A model generated the notes under the pieces. That model made no database searches and was not told where the DNA came from. It saw nothing but the letters and a program-made list of their open reading frames with translations. Shown in pieces: positions 54,329-63,783 of a DNA stretch of 64,000 nucleotides (positions are counted from its first letter, which is position 1; every line of letters begins with the position of its first letter). A program made the translations under genes and the position numbers. This DNA comes from Ruminiclostridium sufflavum DSM 19573 (GTDB taxonomy: Bacteria > Bacillota > Clostridia > Acetivibrionales > DSM-1351): positions 62,001 through 126,000 of the forward strand of contig NZ_QKMR01000005.1 of NCBI RefSeq assembly GCF_003208175.1. The letters are read 5' to 3'.

Positions 54329-55987
54329 ATGGGTAACGGCAAAATTATTGTAACTATAAATGGAGACAGGTACGAAACAGAAGCTAAAACTACTCTTTTT
54401 GAGCTGAGCGGGAGCTTTCAGAAAAATTATGCTTGCGCTGTTGTTGCAGCAAGAGTTAATAATGATATAAAGGATTTAAGCTACGAAATTATTGAAGATG
54501 CAAAAATTAAATTTATAGATTTAACTGATGAGGATGGAATGAGAATATACAGAAGAAGCTTATATTTTCTTTTCATCAAGGCGGTTAATGAGGTTTTCCC
54601 TGACAGAAATGCGGTTATAAGCCACCCCATGAGCAACGGGGTATATTGTGAGATAAACGGAAGTGAAGCATTAACTGAGGTTGATGTTGAAAAAGTTGAA
54701 AATAGAATGAGAGAGATTATTGCTGCAGAAATGCCGTTTGAAAAAAGAATTATTCCCTTGGAGGAAGCGAGGCAGTTGTATAAAAACACTGGAAGACTTG
54801 ATAAATACGAGGTTCTGGAATATAGAAAAAAATCACATGTTACGGTTTATAACTGCGGCGGCTATGAGGACTATTATTACGGGTATATGCTGCCGGATAC
54901 AGGTTATATAACATGCTTTGCTCTTAAATTTTATCAGCCGGGTCTTGTTATACAGTTTCCGTCAAAAGTAAATCCCGAGTCTCTTCAGCCGTTTGAGGAG
55001 CAGAAAAAGCTGTTTAAGGTTTTTATCGACTACAAGAAGTGGATAAGAATATTGGGAGTGCAAAACGTAGGAGCATTGAATGACATTGTTAACACAGGTG
55101 AAATAGGGAATCTGATAAGGGTCAGTGAAGCTATTCATGAGAAAAAAATTGCAGAAATAGCCGACAAAATAACAAACCATGAGGAAGAAAAAAGAATTGT
55201 TCTGATTTCAGGACCGTCATCATCGGGGAAAACCACCTTTGCAAACCGACTAGGCATACAGCTCAGGGTAAATGGCTTTGTACCGCAGACTATATCTCTT
55301 GACAATTATTTTGTAAACAGGGATAAAACTCCTGTGGATGAGGATGGAGAGTACGACTATGAAGCATTGGAAGCTATTGATGTGGATTTATTCAACAAGC
55401 ATCTTTCTGATTTGCTAAATGGCTTTGAGGTGGAAGTGCCTGTCTATAATTTTGAAACGGGTTCGCGAGAAGCTTTCGGACAGAGGATGAAGATGAATAA
55501 GAACACAGTTCTTGTCATTGAAGGAATACATGGACTTAATGACAAGCTTACCGCATCTATCTCACCCGAGGATAAATATAAGATTTATGTAAGTGCTCTT
55601 ACTTCGATGAATATTGATGACCATAACAGAATTCCCTCAACGGATACCAGAATACTGAGAAGAATAGTAAGAGACAGCCAGTTCAGAGGCTGCTCGGCAA
55701 TTAATACTATAAACAGGTGGCCATCTGTAAGAAGGGGTGAGGAGAAGAATATTTTTCCTTTTCAGGAGAATGCTGATGTTATGTTCAATTCCTCACTTGT
55801 GTATGAGCTGTGCTTGCTGAAAACATATGCGGAACCGCTTTTGATGCAGTTAGGCATGGAAAATGAGCGTTATTCCGAGGTAAAGAGATTAATAGAGTTT
55901 TTAAGCTACTTTTTGCCGATAGACGAAAAGGATATACCCAATAATTCAATTGTAAAGGAATTTATTGGAGGAAGCTGTTTCTTTTAG
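54329..55987 (+). CDS. uridine-kinase-like nucleoside kinase with N-terminal TGS-like domain
   Basis: Residues 1-60 resemble a TGS domain (VTINGDRYETEAKTTLFELS) and 60-190 resemble the threonyl-tRNA-synthetase editing-type region. Residues from about 285 form a phosphoribulokinase/uridine kinase domain: GPSSSGKTTFANRLG (P-loop), SLDNYFVNRDKTPVDEDGEY, VIEGIHGLND and TDTRILRRIVRD. The combination is a known clostridial form whose substrate is assumed to be uridine or another nucleoside. GGAGG lies five bases before ATG 54329; TTG 54314 precedes the site. Length 552. Confidence 0.88.
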   Translation: MGNGKIIVTINGDRYETEAKTTLFELSGSFQKNYACAVVAARVNNDIKDLSYEIIEDAKIKFIDLTDEDGMRIYRRSLYFLFIKAVNEVFPDRNAVISHPMSNGVYCEINGSEALTEVDVEKVENRMREIIAAEMPFEKRIIPLEEARQLYKNTGRLDKYEVLEYRKKSHVTVYNCGGYEDYYYGYMLPDTGYITCFALKFYQPGLVIQFPSKVNPESLQPFEEQKKLFKVFIDYKKWIRILGVQNVGALNDIVNTGEIGNLIRVSEAIHEKKIAEIADKITNHEEEKRIVLISGPSSSGKTTFANRLGIQLRVNGFVPQTISLDNYFVNRDKTPVDEDGEYDYEALEAIDVDLFNKHLSDLLNGFEVEVPVYNFETGSREAFGQRMKMNKNTVLVIEGIHGLNDKLTASISPEDKYKIYVSALTSMNIDDHNRIPSTDTRILRRIVRDSQFRGCSAINTINRWPSVRRGEEKNIFPFQENADVMFNSSLVYELCLLKTYAEPLLMQLGMENERYSEVKRLIEFLSYFLPIDEKDIPNNSIVKEFIGGSCFF

Positions 55988-56051
55988 GTGGTTTTTGCGC
56001 AAAAGGTATTGGGATAAATTTTATTAGACAACTATATAAGGGGTGGAGAAA

Positions 56052-56396
56052 ATGAGGCTTGGTTATATAGCTGAAATACTGGATGCACAGGTTATTTGCG
56101 GTGGAGAGTTTTTGGAGCTTGAGGTTACGGCAGGCTGTGGATCTGATTTAATGAGCGATGTGATGGCATATGTAACTGAGAATGTTATACTGCTTACCGG
56201 GCTTATAAACTTACAGGTTATAAGAACGGCTGAAATGATGGATATAAAGGCAATAATTTTTGTGAGAGGAAAGCTTCCTATAGACAGTATGATTGAATTG
56301 GCCAGAGAGAAGAACATTGTTTTGATGTCAACGAAACTATCAATGTTTATTGCATGCGGAAGGCTTTATAATGCCGGCTTACAAGGGAAATCGTAA
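56052..56396 (+). CDS. DRTGG-domain protein (first copy)
   Basis: 114 residues forming a single DRTGG domain: LGYIAEILDAQVICGGEFLE, then VTAGCGSDLMSDVMAYV and NIVLMSTKLSMFIACGRLY. DRTGG domains are small ligand- or partner-binding modules also found between CBS domains and in phosphotransacetylases. First gene of a five-gene cluster with an HATPase, a hydrogenase-like protein, a second DRTGG and a PHP protein. AAGGGGTGGAG precedes ATG 56052; GTG 56043 overlaps it. Confidence 0.85.
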   Translation: MRLGYIAEILDAQVICGGEFLELEVTAGCGSDLMSDVMAYVTENVILLTGLINLQVIRTAEMMDIKAIIFVRGKLPIDSMIELAREKNIVLMSTKLSMFIACGRLYNAGLQGKS

Positions 56397-56471
56397 AAGC
56401 TGCTGAGGTAGCTGCCGCCGAAGCACAAGGTTTTGTGCTTTTTTAGTACAGCGAGAGGAAGGTTTGTTGAT

Positions 56472-56891
56472 ATGGGCACTATAAGGCTAAAGTATGACAT
56501 ACCTGCAAATGACTTTATAACTGCAGGAGAGGCCTCCAGCAATGTTAAAAACAAGCTAACACAAATAGGACTTTCATCCGATATTATAAAGAAAGCTGCC
56601 ATAGCAATGTATGAAGCGGAGATAAATGCGGTTATTCATGGAAATGGCGGGTATGCTTATGTTGAAATTTCGGACTATAAGGTTGTTATAAATATTGTGG
56701 ATTTTGGTCCCGGAATACCTGACTTGGATTTGGCCATGCAGGAGGGTTATTCGACAGCTCCTGATAATATCAGGGAAATGGGCTTTGGTGCCGGAATGGG
56801 GCTTCCCAACATGAAAAAGTATGCGGATAAGCTTGAGGTGTTTACTAAGGTGGGAAAAGGAACAAAAATAATAATAACTGTTAACTTTTAA
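56472..56891 (+). CDS. ATP-binding anti-sigma/kinase-type protein (HATPase_c, RsbW-like)
   Basis: 139 residues of a stand-alone GHKL ATPase: N box YEAEINAVIHG, G1 VDFGPGIPDL, G2 GFGAGMGLPNMKKY, ending VGKGTKIIITV. This is the layout of RsbW/SpoIIAB-type serine kinases and anti-sigma factors; no partner anti-anti-sigma is encoded nearby. It follows the DRTGG gene by 75 bases; AGGAAGG precedes ATG 56472. In Clostridia such genes accompany bifurcating or sensory hydrogenases, so it may relay the hydrogenase-like protein's signal. Confidence 0.87.
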   Translation: MGTIRLKYDIPANDFITAGEASSNVKNKLTQIGLSSDIIKKAAIAMYEAEINAVIHGNGGYAYVEISDYKVVINIVDFGPGIPDLDLAMQEGYSTAPDNIREMGFGAGMGLPNMKKYADKLEVFTKVGKGTKIIITVNF

Positions 56892-56979
56892 TATTATAAA
56901 AAACTGGCAGCATTGACTAAAGTCAATTACGGTTCAAGCTTTCGCGATGATATTTATATCGAGACGATATTTTGTATCA

Positions 56980-57004
56980 GGACGATATTTAATATCGTCT
57001 TTTT
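56980..57004 (+). terminator. terminator inside the DRTGG-HATPase-hydrogenase cluster
   Basis: GACGATAT-TTA-ATATCGTC with five Ts. The sequence ACGATATTT occurs also at 56963-56971, giving alternative pairing partners. It would separate the HATPase from the hydrogenase gene or act as an attenuator. Confidence 0.72.
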
Positions 57005-57143
57005 AGTTGAATCAGGCTTTTAAGCTGATTTTGAGCGCAGTTTGGGTTTGAACTCAAGCTATCGGCCGATATAATCGAATCGGCTCTTTATCCGGCAGTA
57101 ATTGACTTTTTAAATGCGGGATCAGAACGGCAGGAGGGTTAAT

Positions 57144-58451
57144 GTGAAAGAATATTTTCATTCGGTTAATCTTGATAAGGACAAATGCAGAGGGTGTACA
57201 AATTGTATTAAACGATGTCCTACTGAAGCTATCCGCGTCCGTAAGAGCAAGGCTCAGATAATAAATGAGAGATGCATAGACTGCGGTGAATGTATACGTG
57301 TTTGCCCTTATCATGCAAAGACTGCCATAACTGACAAGCTGGATATTATTAATAATTTTAAATTCAAGGTTGCATTACCGGCGCCGTCCCTTTATGGACA
57401 GTTTGATAAAAAATATACAAGGGATAATATTTTATATGCTCTCAAATCACTTGGCTTTGATTATGTCTATGAGGTGGCAAAAGGTGCTGAAATTGTAAGT
57501 GAGGCTACCAGACAGCTATTGAAGAACCCTGATATAAAGAAGCCTATGATATCCTCTGCTTGTCCGGGAGTTGTAAGACTTATTCAGGTCAGATTTCCGG
57601 GCTTAATTGAGAATATTGTTAAATTGGAGTCTCCTATGGAGGTTGCGGCAAAGTCGGCAAAAAACGAGCTTCATGAAAAGCACAGCATAGCCCTTGAAGA
57701 CATAGGCGTATTTTTTATTTCCCCGTGTGCTGCAAAGGTAACCAGTGTCAAGGCTCCTTATGAAAAACAAAAATCAAATGTTGACGGTGTAATTTCAATT
57801 AATGATATTTATCTGAAGCTTTTGTCTGCATTGAACAACTCCGAAAAAGGTACTAATTTGGCGGAGGCGGGTATAGAAGGAATTAACTGGGCAAATTCAG
57901 GCGGTGAGAGTTCTGCACTGGGAACTGAAAAGGTTTTGGCTGTGGATGGTATCCATAATGTTATAAAAATTTTTGACGAAATTGAGGAAGACAGGCTTAA
58001 GGATATTGATTTTGTAGAAGCACTTTCTTGCACAGGAGGATGTCTTGGAGGACCGTTGACGGTCGCGAATGCTTTTGTAGCAAGGACAACTCAGCAGAAG
58101 CATATGAGTGAAGCCTCAGAAAAATATGCCTCAGACATTGATAATAAAAATTATAAGGAGCTGGTATGGACTTCAGATGTTGAATACAAGCCGGTTATGA
58201 AGCTGGATCAGAATGTCTCAAGGGCTATAGAGAAATTAGAAATGCTTGAAAGGCTTTATGCCGAGCTTCCCGGCTTGGATTGCGGAGCATGCGGTTCACC
58301 GAATTGCCGTGCTCTTGCGGAGGATATTGTAAGAGGAATCGCAAATGAAACAGACTGTATTTTTAAGCTAAGAGAGCGAATCCGGGATTTGGCTGAGGAA
58401 ATGGTGGAATTAGGAGGTAAAATGCCTCCTGTTATGGATAAAGACAAATAA
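57144..58451 (+). CDS. [FeFe]-hydrogenase-like protein, sensory type
   Basis: 435 residues. Two [4Fe-4S] ferredoxin motifs (C15-x2-C-x2-C-x3-C25 and C44-x2-C-x2-C-x3-C54). The H-cluster domain has L1 SSACP (Ala139, Cys140), L2 SPCAAK (Cys195) and L3 SCTGGC (Cys296, Cys300). All four H-cluster cysteines are kept, but the proton-relay Cys of catalytic enzymes (TSCCP) is Ala, as in sensory HydS proteins. A C-terminal [4Fe-4S] domain follows (LDCGACGSPNC ... TDC, about 385-420). No PAS domain. GTG 57144 has AGGAGGG eight bases upstream; the ATG at 57114 has no site. Likely senses H2 or redox state. Confidence 0.87.
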   Translation: MKEYFHSVNLDKDKCRGCTNCIKRCPTEAIRVRKSKAQIINERCIDCGECIRVCPYHAKTAITDKLDIINNFKFKVALPAPSLYGQFDKKYTRDNILYALKSLGFDYVYEVAKGAEIVSEATRQLLKNPDIKKPMISSACPGVVRLIQVRFPGLIENIVKLESPMEVAAKSAKNELHEKHSIALEDIGVFFISPCAAKVTSVKAPYEKQKSNVDGVISINDIYLKLLSALNNSEKGTNLAEAGIEGINWANSGGESSALGTEKVLAVDGIHNVIKIFDEIEEDRLKDIDFVEALSCTGGCLGGPLTVANAFVARTTQQKHMSEASEKYASDIDNKNYKELVWTSDVEYKPVMKLDQNVSRAIEKLEMLERLYAELPGLDCGACGSPNCRALAEDIVRGIANETDCIFKLRERIRDLAEEMVELGGKMPPVMDKDK

Positions 58452-58538
58452 GTTTCACTTATTTGTCTCTGCAAATAGCTTCGCTATTTGTTTTCAGCCG
58501 GATTAACGCAGTTTGTTTTATTATTAAGGAGGGTTTTA

Positions 58539-58871
58539 ATGAAGATTGCTGAACTGCTTGCCGGAATAGGAGGCAGGCTATTGACTCAAAGTGCTGCAGA
58601 TACTTTAATAATTGAAAATGTATATATATGTGACCTGCTTAGCTGGGTTATGTCACATGCGCAAAAGGGTGATGCGTGGATTACGGTTTTAACAAATGTC
58701 AATGTGCCGGCTGTTGCAATGCTGACTGATGTAGCATGTGTAATTATCCCAGAGGGGATTGAGGTTGGAGAACTGACAATAAAGAAGGCAAAGGAAAATA
58801 ATATTACTATAATCAGTTCACCGTATAGTGCATTTGAAATATGCAGAGCAATCATAAAAAATGAAGCATAG
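58539..58871 (+). CDS. DRTGG-domain protein (second copy)
   Basis: 110 residues, a single DRTGG domain related to the first copy: VYICDLLSWVMSHAQKGDAW, then NVPAVAMLTDVACVI and NITIISSPYSAFEICR. AAGGAGG lies about eight bases before ATG 58539. It follows the hydrogenase-like gene and is 15 bases from the PHP gene. Paired DRTGG genes around this type of hydrogenase are seen in Clostridia and Thermotogae. Confidence 0.85.
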   Translation: MKIAELLAGIGGRLLTQSAADTLIIENVYICDLLSWVMSHAQKGDAWITVLTNVNVPAVAMLTDVACVIIPEGIEVGELTIKKAKENNITIISSPYSAFEICRAIIKNEA

Positions 58872-58886
58872 GTTGCGGAGGTTAAT

Positions 58887-59606
58887 GTGAAAGCTGCATA
58901 TGATTTACATATACATTCTTCAATATCTCCCTGCGCGGATGATGATATGACACCGAACAACATAGTAAATATGTGCTTGCTGAAGGGGCTGGATGTGATA
59001 GCTGTAACAGACCACAATTCATGTGCAAATGTACAGGCAATAGTAAATTGTGCAAAAGCTACCTCCTTGCTTGTCATACCGGGAATGGAAATAGAAACTG
59101 CGGAGGAAATACATGTGGTCTGCCTGTTCCCTGATATGCAAAGAGCCTTGGAAATGCAGAACATAGTCTATTCAAGACTTCCGGATATAAGAAATAATGA
59201 GGAGGTCTTTGGCAGGCAGCTTATTCTGGATGAAAAGGATAACCTGATTTGCAAGGAAAAGAGACTTCTTTTGACTGCTGCGGCTATGACAGTTAATGAA
59301 GTCTTTGAGATAGTGGGCAATAAAATGGGAGGACTTGCAATACCGGCGCATATAGATAGACAAGCCAATTCCATAATTTCAAGTCTGGGTGTCTTGCCTG
59401 AGGATATAGATATCAGCTGTGTGGAAATAAGCGGTAAAAATATTGAGAGTACTGTTATTGCAAAGGATTTCAGGTTTAAGGATATTAAAAGGATATGTTC
59501 CTCGGACGCGCATTACTTGTGGAATATTCATGAAAGGGAGTACTTTATAGAATTAGAGAGCTTGACAATTAAAGCTGTTATAAAAGCATTAGGAACCGGC
59601 AAGTAA
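58887..59606 (+). CDS. PHP-domain metal-dependent phosphoesterase
   Basis: 239 residues with the PHP motifs DLHIHSSISPCADDDMTP, VTDHNSCANV, PAHIDRQANS and SSDAHYLWNI, which bind three metals. Family members are phosphoesterases (histidinol-phosphate type, or the YciV type acting on nucleotides); the substrate here is unknown. GTG 58887 with GGAGG six bases upstream. Last gene of the DRTGG-HATPase-hydrogenase-DRTGG-PHP cluster; a phosphatase at the end suits a phospho-relay pathway with the HATPase. Confidence 0.9.
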   Translation: MKAAYDLHIHSSISPCADDDMTPNNIVNMCLLKGLDVIAVTDHNSCANVQAIVNCAKATSLLVIPGMEIETAEEIHVVCLFPDMQRALEMQNIVYSRLPDIRNNEEVFGRQLILDEKDNLICKEKRLLLTAAAMTVNEVFEIVGNKMGGLAIPAHIDRQANSIISSLGVLPEDIDISCVEISGKNIESTVIAKDFRFKDIKRICSSDAHYLWNIHEREYFIELESLTIKAVIKALGTGK

Positions 59607-59669
59607 AGAAAGGTATTAAAAAATAAAGAGAACTTTACATTTGCTGTCCTAATGAAAGGGGCTATGGGA

Positions 59670-62600
59670 ATGACATTAACTTATTTTTTATCTTTATTAT
59701 TTTTTATTTCTTTTTCCGTTTACATTTTTTTGGGATTGTACATTTTATTTATTAATATTAAAAGTATATTAAACAGATTGTTTTTTATGGTTACCTTTTC
59801 CTTATGCATATGGGCGTTTGCTTTTTCTATGTGCTATCTTACCAGAGATTATAATACGGCGGTACTATGGCGTATGCTTGCATCAATTGGATGGACCACT
59901 ATATTCAGTTTTTTGCTGCATTTTCTTATAATTTTAACGGGACGCAGTGAGATATTAAAAAAACGCTGGATTTATATACTTATTTATTTCCCCGCTGTGG
60001 TATTTATTTCTGTTTTTTGCCTTTTCAATGATATAGCGAGACAACAATATGACATGATACTTTCAAATGTCGGCTGGATTACTGTGACAGTAACAAGTAT
60101 CTGGTCGCGTATTTATAACGTTTATTATATTTGCTGTACAATTATAGGGTTGAGACTGCTTTGGAATTGGGGCAGGAGGTCGAAGGAAAAGGAGATTAAG
60201 AAGCAGGCAAGGATGATGATAGCATCCTTCGCAATTGCTGTTTTTTTAGGCACCTTAACCGAGATGACTGTAAATATATATACATCGATACAATGTCCGC
60301 AGCTGGCACCGCTTTTGGCTGTTATACCTATCAGCACCGTGTGCTTTTTCGCAAAAAGATACGGCCTTATGTTTCCTGAAAGTGCTTTTGCGGCAGAGCC
60401 GGGCACGATACTCAATAAGGCAAATAAGAGCAAAATATATCAGACTGTATCTATGAGCTTTTTTATAGGCGCGCTGCTGAATTTTATAGCTGAGTTTTAT
60501 TTTAACAGGAATGAAATAAAATCTGTAATGTATTTCAGCATGTTTCTTTTTATGATAGGAATAGTGCTGCAAGTAATACAAAGAATCCGGATTAAAGAGG
60601 AACTGAGAGATTTATTTTTTACCATTACAATATCATTGACTGTTCCGATTTTAACCTTAGAGTATATTTATTGCGGAAGTGCCACTGTCTGGGCCAGTAC
60701 ATTTCTTTTTGTCATGATTTGCGTTGTATTTAATAAGCGGCAGCTAATGTATGCGTTGGGTATCTCTATACTTATTACTCAGATAATAATATGGGTGAAG
60801 GTACCTGCTGTAACCGTAATTATTGACGGGGCAGATTATATAGTCAGAATAGCTTTATTAAGTATAGCTGTTTGGATGGCTCATTATATAAATCAGATAT
60901 ATATTAATCGTCTTGAAGAAAATGAAGACCAGATTAAGTTTCAAAAAATGGTTTCCAACATTTCAGCTGATTTAATCGGGGTCAATGAATACAATATAGA
61001 TGAAAAAATCAACACCTTCTTAAAGATGAGCGGAGATTATTTCAGAGTAGACAGAATATTTTTTATCAGCCTGTCCCAGAACTTCAGGACATATGAGTGG
61101 TGCGGAGAAGGCATACAATCTGCAATAGACAGTGTTCCTAATGTAATTGAAGAAAATTTGAAATGGTGGAAGAGGCAGCTGTATAATAATGATATAGTGC
61201 ATATATCAGATATTGAAATGCTCCCTGATGAAGCGGAAAAAGAAAAAGCAATACTGCGTAATTTGGATACCAAGTCTCTGTTTGCAATAACTATGACCAG
61301 AAAAGGCAAAGCGTTAGGGTTTTTGGTTTTTATTTCAAATTATGATTCTAACATATTTAAAGACAGTCATAAAAAATTATTAAAAATATTAGCAAATATA
61401 TTATCTGATGGTTTGATTAAAATGGAGGCAGAAAAAGAAATAAGTTATATGGCATATTATGATTCGCTGACAGGAATTCCAAACCGCACATTATTCAGGA
61501 ACAGATTGGAACAGGAAATAGCGTTGGCAAAACGGGACGGAACCTTGATTGGCGTGATTTTTATTGACTTGGATTCCTTTAAATTGGTAAATGATACTAT
61601 AGGGCATTACGGAGGAAATAAAGTATTAAAGGAAGTGGCTTCCAGATTGTCGGCATGTGTACGCAGGCAGGATTCGGTTGCACGTTTCGGAGGTGATGAA
61701 TTTCTTGTTCAGGTTAATCAGGTTTTTGAAGTGGAGGAAATACAAAAAATTGCAGAGGATATTCTTATTTCTATATCAAAACCAATAACTATAAAGGAAC
61801 AGGAATTTTTTACTACTGCAAGCATGGGAGTTTCAATTTATCCGTATGATGGAGAGGATACTGAGACACTGATAAAAAATGCGGATTTAGCCATGTATAC
61901 CTCCAAGGATAACGGAAAGCATCAATACACCCTTTGCTCACCTGAAATAAAGGAAGAGGTGCTCAAAAAGACCAAAATTACAAATCATCTTTACAGGGCA
62001 ATAGAAAGAGGTGAATTTGTATTATATTATCAGCCTCAGATAAGTACTGCTTCAAGAGAAATTGTGGGTGTTGAGGCCTTGCTTCGGTGGAGGAATCATG
62101 AGTTTGGGGTGATTTCCCCGAAGATATTTATACCTCTGGCTGAGCAGACCGGTTTAATTGATGCGATTGGTAAATGGGTGCTTGAAGTGGCTTGCCGGCA
62201 GAATAAGGCTTGGCAAAATGCCGGCCTGCCGCCTATAAGAATGTCGGTTAATTTGGCGGCTGAGCAATTTCAAGACAGGAAGCTGATTGGCTTTGTTAAC
62301 AAAGTACTTTATGAGACCGGATTGGATGCGAGGTATCTTGAATTGGAAATCACAGAAAGTACTGCTGTTGATAAAGAAAAATATAAATATACAACACAAA
62401 TGCTGAATGAATTGAAGGAATTAGGAGTATCAATTTCTATAGATGATTTTGGAACAGAATATTCATCTCTGGGGAGGCTGAAATCGTTACCTATAGACCA
62501 GTTGAAAATTGATATGCAGTTTGTGCAGAATATTTCAGAGAGCAAGAAGGATGAAGCTATTGTAAAGACAATTATTCAATTGGCTAAAAATCTGGAGCTC

Positions 62601-62768
62601 AATGTAATTGCCGAAGGAGTTGAAAAAGAAGAGCAGTATGAATTTTTAAAAAAGGAAAGGTGCGATGAGATACAAGGATATTTCTTTTATAAGCCAATGC
62701 CTGCTGCTGAATTGGAGGGTATTCTGCATAAGCATAGCAAGAGGCTTGATATGGAGGTTAAGCTTTAA
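59670..62768 (+). CDS. membrane GGDEF-EAL protein with GAF-like sensor domain
   Basis: Cyclic di-GMP turnover protein of 1032 residues. About seven N-terminal membrane helices resemble the HisKA_7TM sensor, followed by further helices to about residue 410. A GAF-like domain comes next (about 425-575), then GGDEF (about 600-755) with FGGDEF and an intact I-site RRQD five residues before it. The EAL domain closes the protein (EALLRWRN, ELEITEST, IDDFGTEYSSL, LKIDMQFV, IAEGVEKEEQ). Both catalytic motifs look intact, so it may make and break the messenger. ATG 59670 is chosen: AAAGGGG lies eight bases upstream, inside the gap after ATG 59652. Confidence 0.9.
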   Translation: MTLTYFLSLLFFISFSVYIFLGLYILFINIKSILNRLFFMVTFSLCIWAFAFSMCYLTRDYNTAVLWRMLASIGWTTIFSFLLHFLIILTGRSEILKKRWIYILIYFPAVVFISVFCLFNDIARQQYDMILSNVGWITVTVTSIWSRIYNVYYICCTIIGLRLLWNWGRRSKEKEIKKQARMMIASFAIAVFLGTLTEMTVNIYTSIQCPQLAPLLAVIPISTVCFFAKRYGLMFPESAFAAEPGTILNKANKSKIYQTVSMSFFIGALLNFIAEFYFNRNEIKSVMYFSMFLFMIGIVLQVIQRIRIKEELRDLFFTITISLTVPILTLEYIYCGSATVWASTFLFVMICVVFNKRQLMYALGISILITQIIIWVKVPAVTVIIDGADYIVRIALLSIAVWMAHYINQIYINRLEENEDQIKFQKMVSNISADLIGVNEYNIDEKINTFLKMSGDYFRVDRIFFISLSQNFRTYEWCGEGIQSAIDSVPNVIEENLKWWKRQLYNNDIVHISDIEMLPDEAEKEKAILRNLDTKSLFAITMTRKGKALGFLVFISNYDSNIFKDSHKKLLKILANILSDGLIKMEAEKEISYMAYYDSLTGIPNRTLFRNRLEQEIALAKRDGTLIGVIFIDLDSFKLVNDTIGHYGGNKVLKEVASRLSACVRRQDSVARFGGDEFLVQVNQVFEVEEIQKIAEDILISISKPITIKEQEFFTTASMGVSIYPYDGEDTETLIKNADLAMYTSKDNGKHQYTLCSPEIKEEVLKKTKITNHLYRAIERGEFVLYYQPQISTASREIVGVEALLRWRNHEFGVISPKIFIPLAEQTGLIDAIGKWVLEVACRQNKAWQNAGLPPIRMSVNLAAEQFQDRKLIGFVNKVLYETGLDARYLELEITESTAVDKEKYKYTTQMLNELKELGVSISIDDFGTEYSSLGRLKSLPIDQLKIDMQFVQNISESKKDEAIVKTIIQLAKNLELNVIAEGVEKEEQYEFLKKERCDEIQGYFFYKPMPAAELEGILHKHSKRLDMEVKL

Positions 62769-62843
62769 AACAAAACTATAGGCTGGTAATATCAGTTCTT
62801 TAGGTATTTGTTTTGACTTTTTGAAAGCATACGAGGAGAAAAG

Positions 62844-63644
62844 ATGATGAATTATATACAGAGCAGCCGCAACAGCACAATAAAAGAAATTAAGGCTCTG
62901 CACCTGAAAAAGAACAGAGAAGCTGAAGGCCTTTATTTTGTGGAAGGCATCAGATTTGTAAAGGATGCTGTTGATAACGGGCAGGAGATTGTAAAGGTTA
63001 TTATGTCTGATAAGCTTGAAAGCTTAAATGGCGGGAAAGAGTTGATTGACAGAGTAGCTGCGGTAGGTGCCGATTGTTTTGTCGTTAATGAAAAGGTATT
63101 TAAGGAGATATCGGATACTCAGACACCTCAGGGAATTATGGCGGTATTAAAAAAGAGGGAATTCAAGCTTAATAATGTTATTGAACAAGGAAGCGCTATT
63201 GTAATATTAGATAGTCTTCAGGATCCCGGAAATGTTGGAACCATCATAAGAACATCGGATGCAGCCAATATTTCCGCGGTTTTTATGACTAAGGGCTGTG
63301 TTGATTTGTTTTCGCCGAAGGTTTTACGGTCTACAATGGGCTCTGTTTTTCATATACCTATATTTGAAGGCCAAAATATAAAGGAGATAGCCGGACAATT
63401 AAAAAAAGCAGGTTATAGAATAATTGCTTCTCATTTGAGTGGAAAAAACAACTATTATGAAGAAAATTTGTCGGGGAAAATTGTCCTTGTAATAGGAAAT
63501 GAGGCAAATGGCATAAGCGACGAAACAGCCGAATTGTCAGACAGTCTGGTAAAAATACCGATGCCGGGCAGGGCAGAATCGTTGAATGCGGCTGTGGCTG
63601 CGTCAATAATGATTTATGAAACAGTTCGACAGAAAACGAAATGA
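62844..63644 (+). CDS. TrmH/SpoU-family RNA 2'-O-methyltransferase
   Basis: Methylates ribose in tRNA or rRNA with SAM. N-terminal substrate-binding region (RNSTIKEIKALHLKKNREAE, GLYFVEG) and the SPOUT core: DSLQDPGNVGTIIRTSDAA, KVLRSTMGSVFHIPI, VIGNEANGISDE, KIPMPGRAESLNAAVAAS. Length 266 is typical of the YsgA group. GAGGAGAAA lies before ATG 62844. Confidence 0.95.
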   Translation: MMNYIQSSRNSTIKEIKALHLKKNREAEGLYFVEGIRFVKDAVDNGQEIVKVIMSDKLESLNGGKELIDRVAAVGADCFVVNEKVFKEISDTQTPQGIMAVLKKREFKLNNVIEQGSAIVILDSLQDPGNVGTIIRTSDAANISAVFMTKGCVDLFSPKVLRSTMGSVFHIPIFEGQNIKEIAGQLKKAGYRIIASHLSGKNNYYEENLSGKIVLVIGNEANGISDETAELSDSLVKIPMPGRAESLNAAVAASIMIYETVRQKTK

Positions 63645-63649
63645 AACAC

Positions 63650-63679
63650 TTGTTTCTCTGCTTATATATAGTATATAAT
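63650..63679 (+). promoter_or_regulatory. promoter of the LacI-type regulator gene
   Basis: TTGTTT, 18-base spacer, TATAAT, about 105 bases before the start codon. Confidence 0.55.
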
Positions 63680-63744
63680 GTTATCAAGAGGTAATATTTT
63701 TTGAGCGGCTTTAGATTTTTAGCAGTTTTTTGGAAGTATAGTTC

Positions 63745-63783
63745 ACCAAATTTATGTCTCCTAAATGGGGCGTGGAGGTTAGC
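63745..63783 (+). repeat. degenerate copy of the prfC-leader repeat before the LacI-type gene
   Basis: ACCAAATTTATGT and GGGGCGTGGAGGTTAGC match the prfC repeats (ACCAAATTTTTGT, GGCGTGGGAGGTTAGC) in order and spacing. It supplies the ribosome site, as at mntP. Confidence 0.5.

Noticed and set aside
49622-56923. Shared TGACTAAAGTCAA sequence at about 49630 and 56912
   Set aside because: A 13-base match is expected by chance in 64 kb, and the contexts differ.
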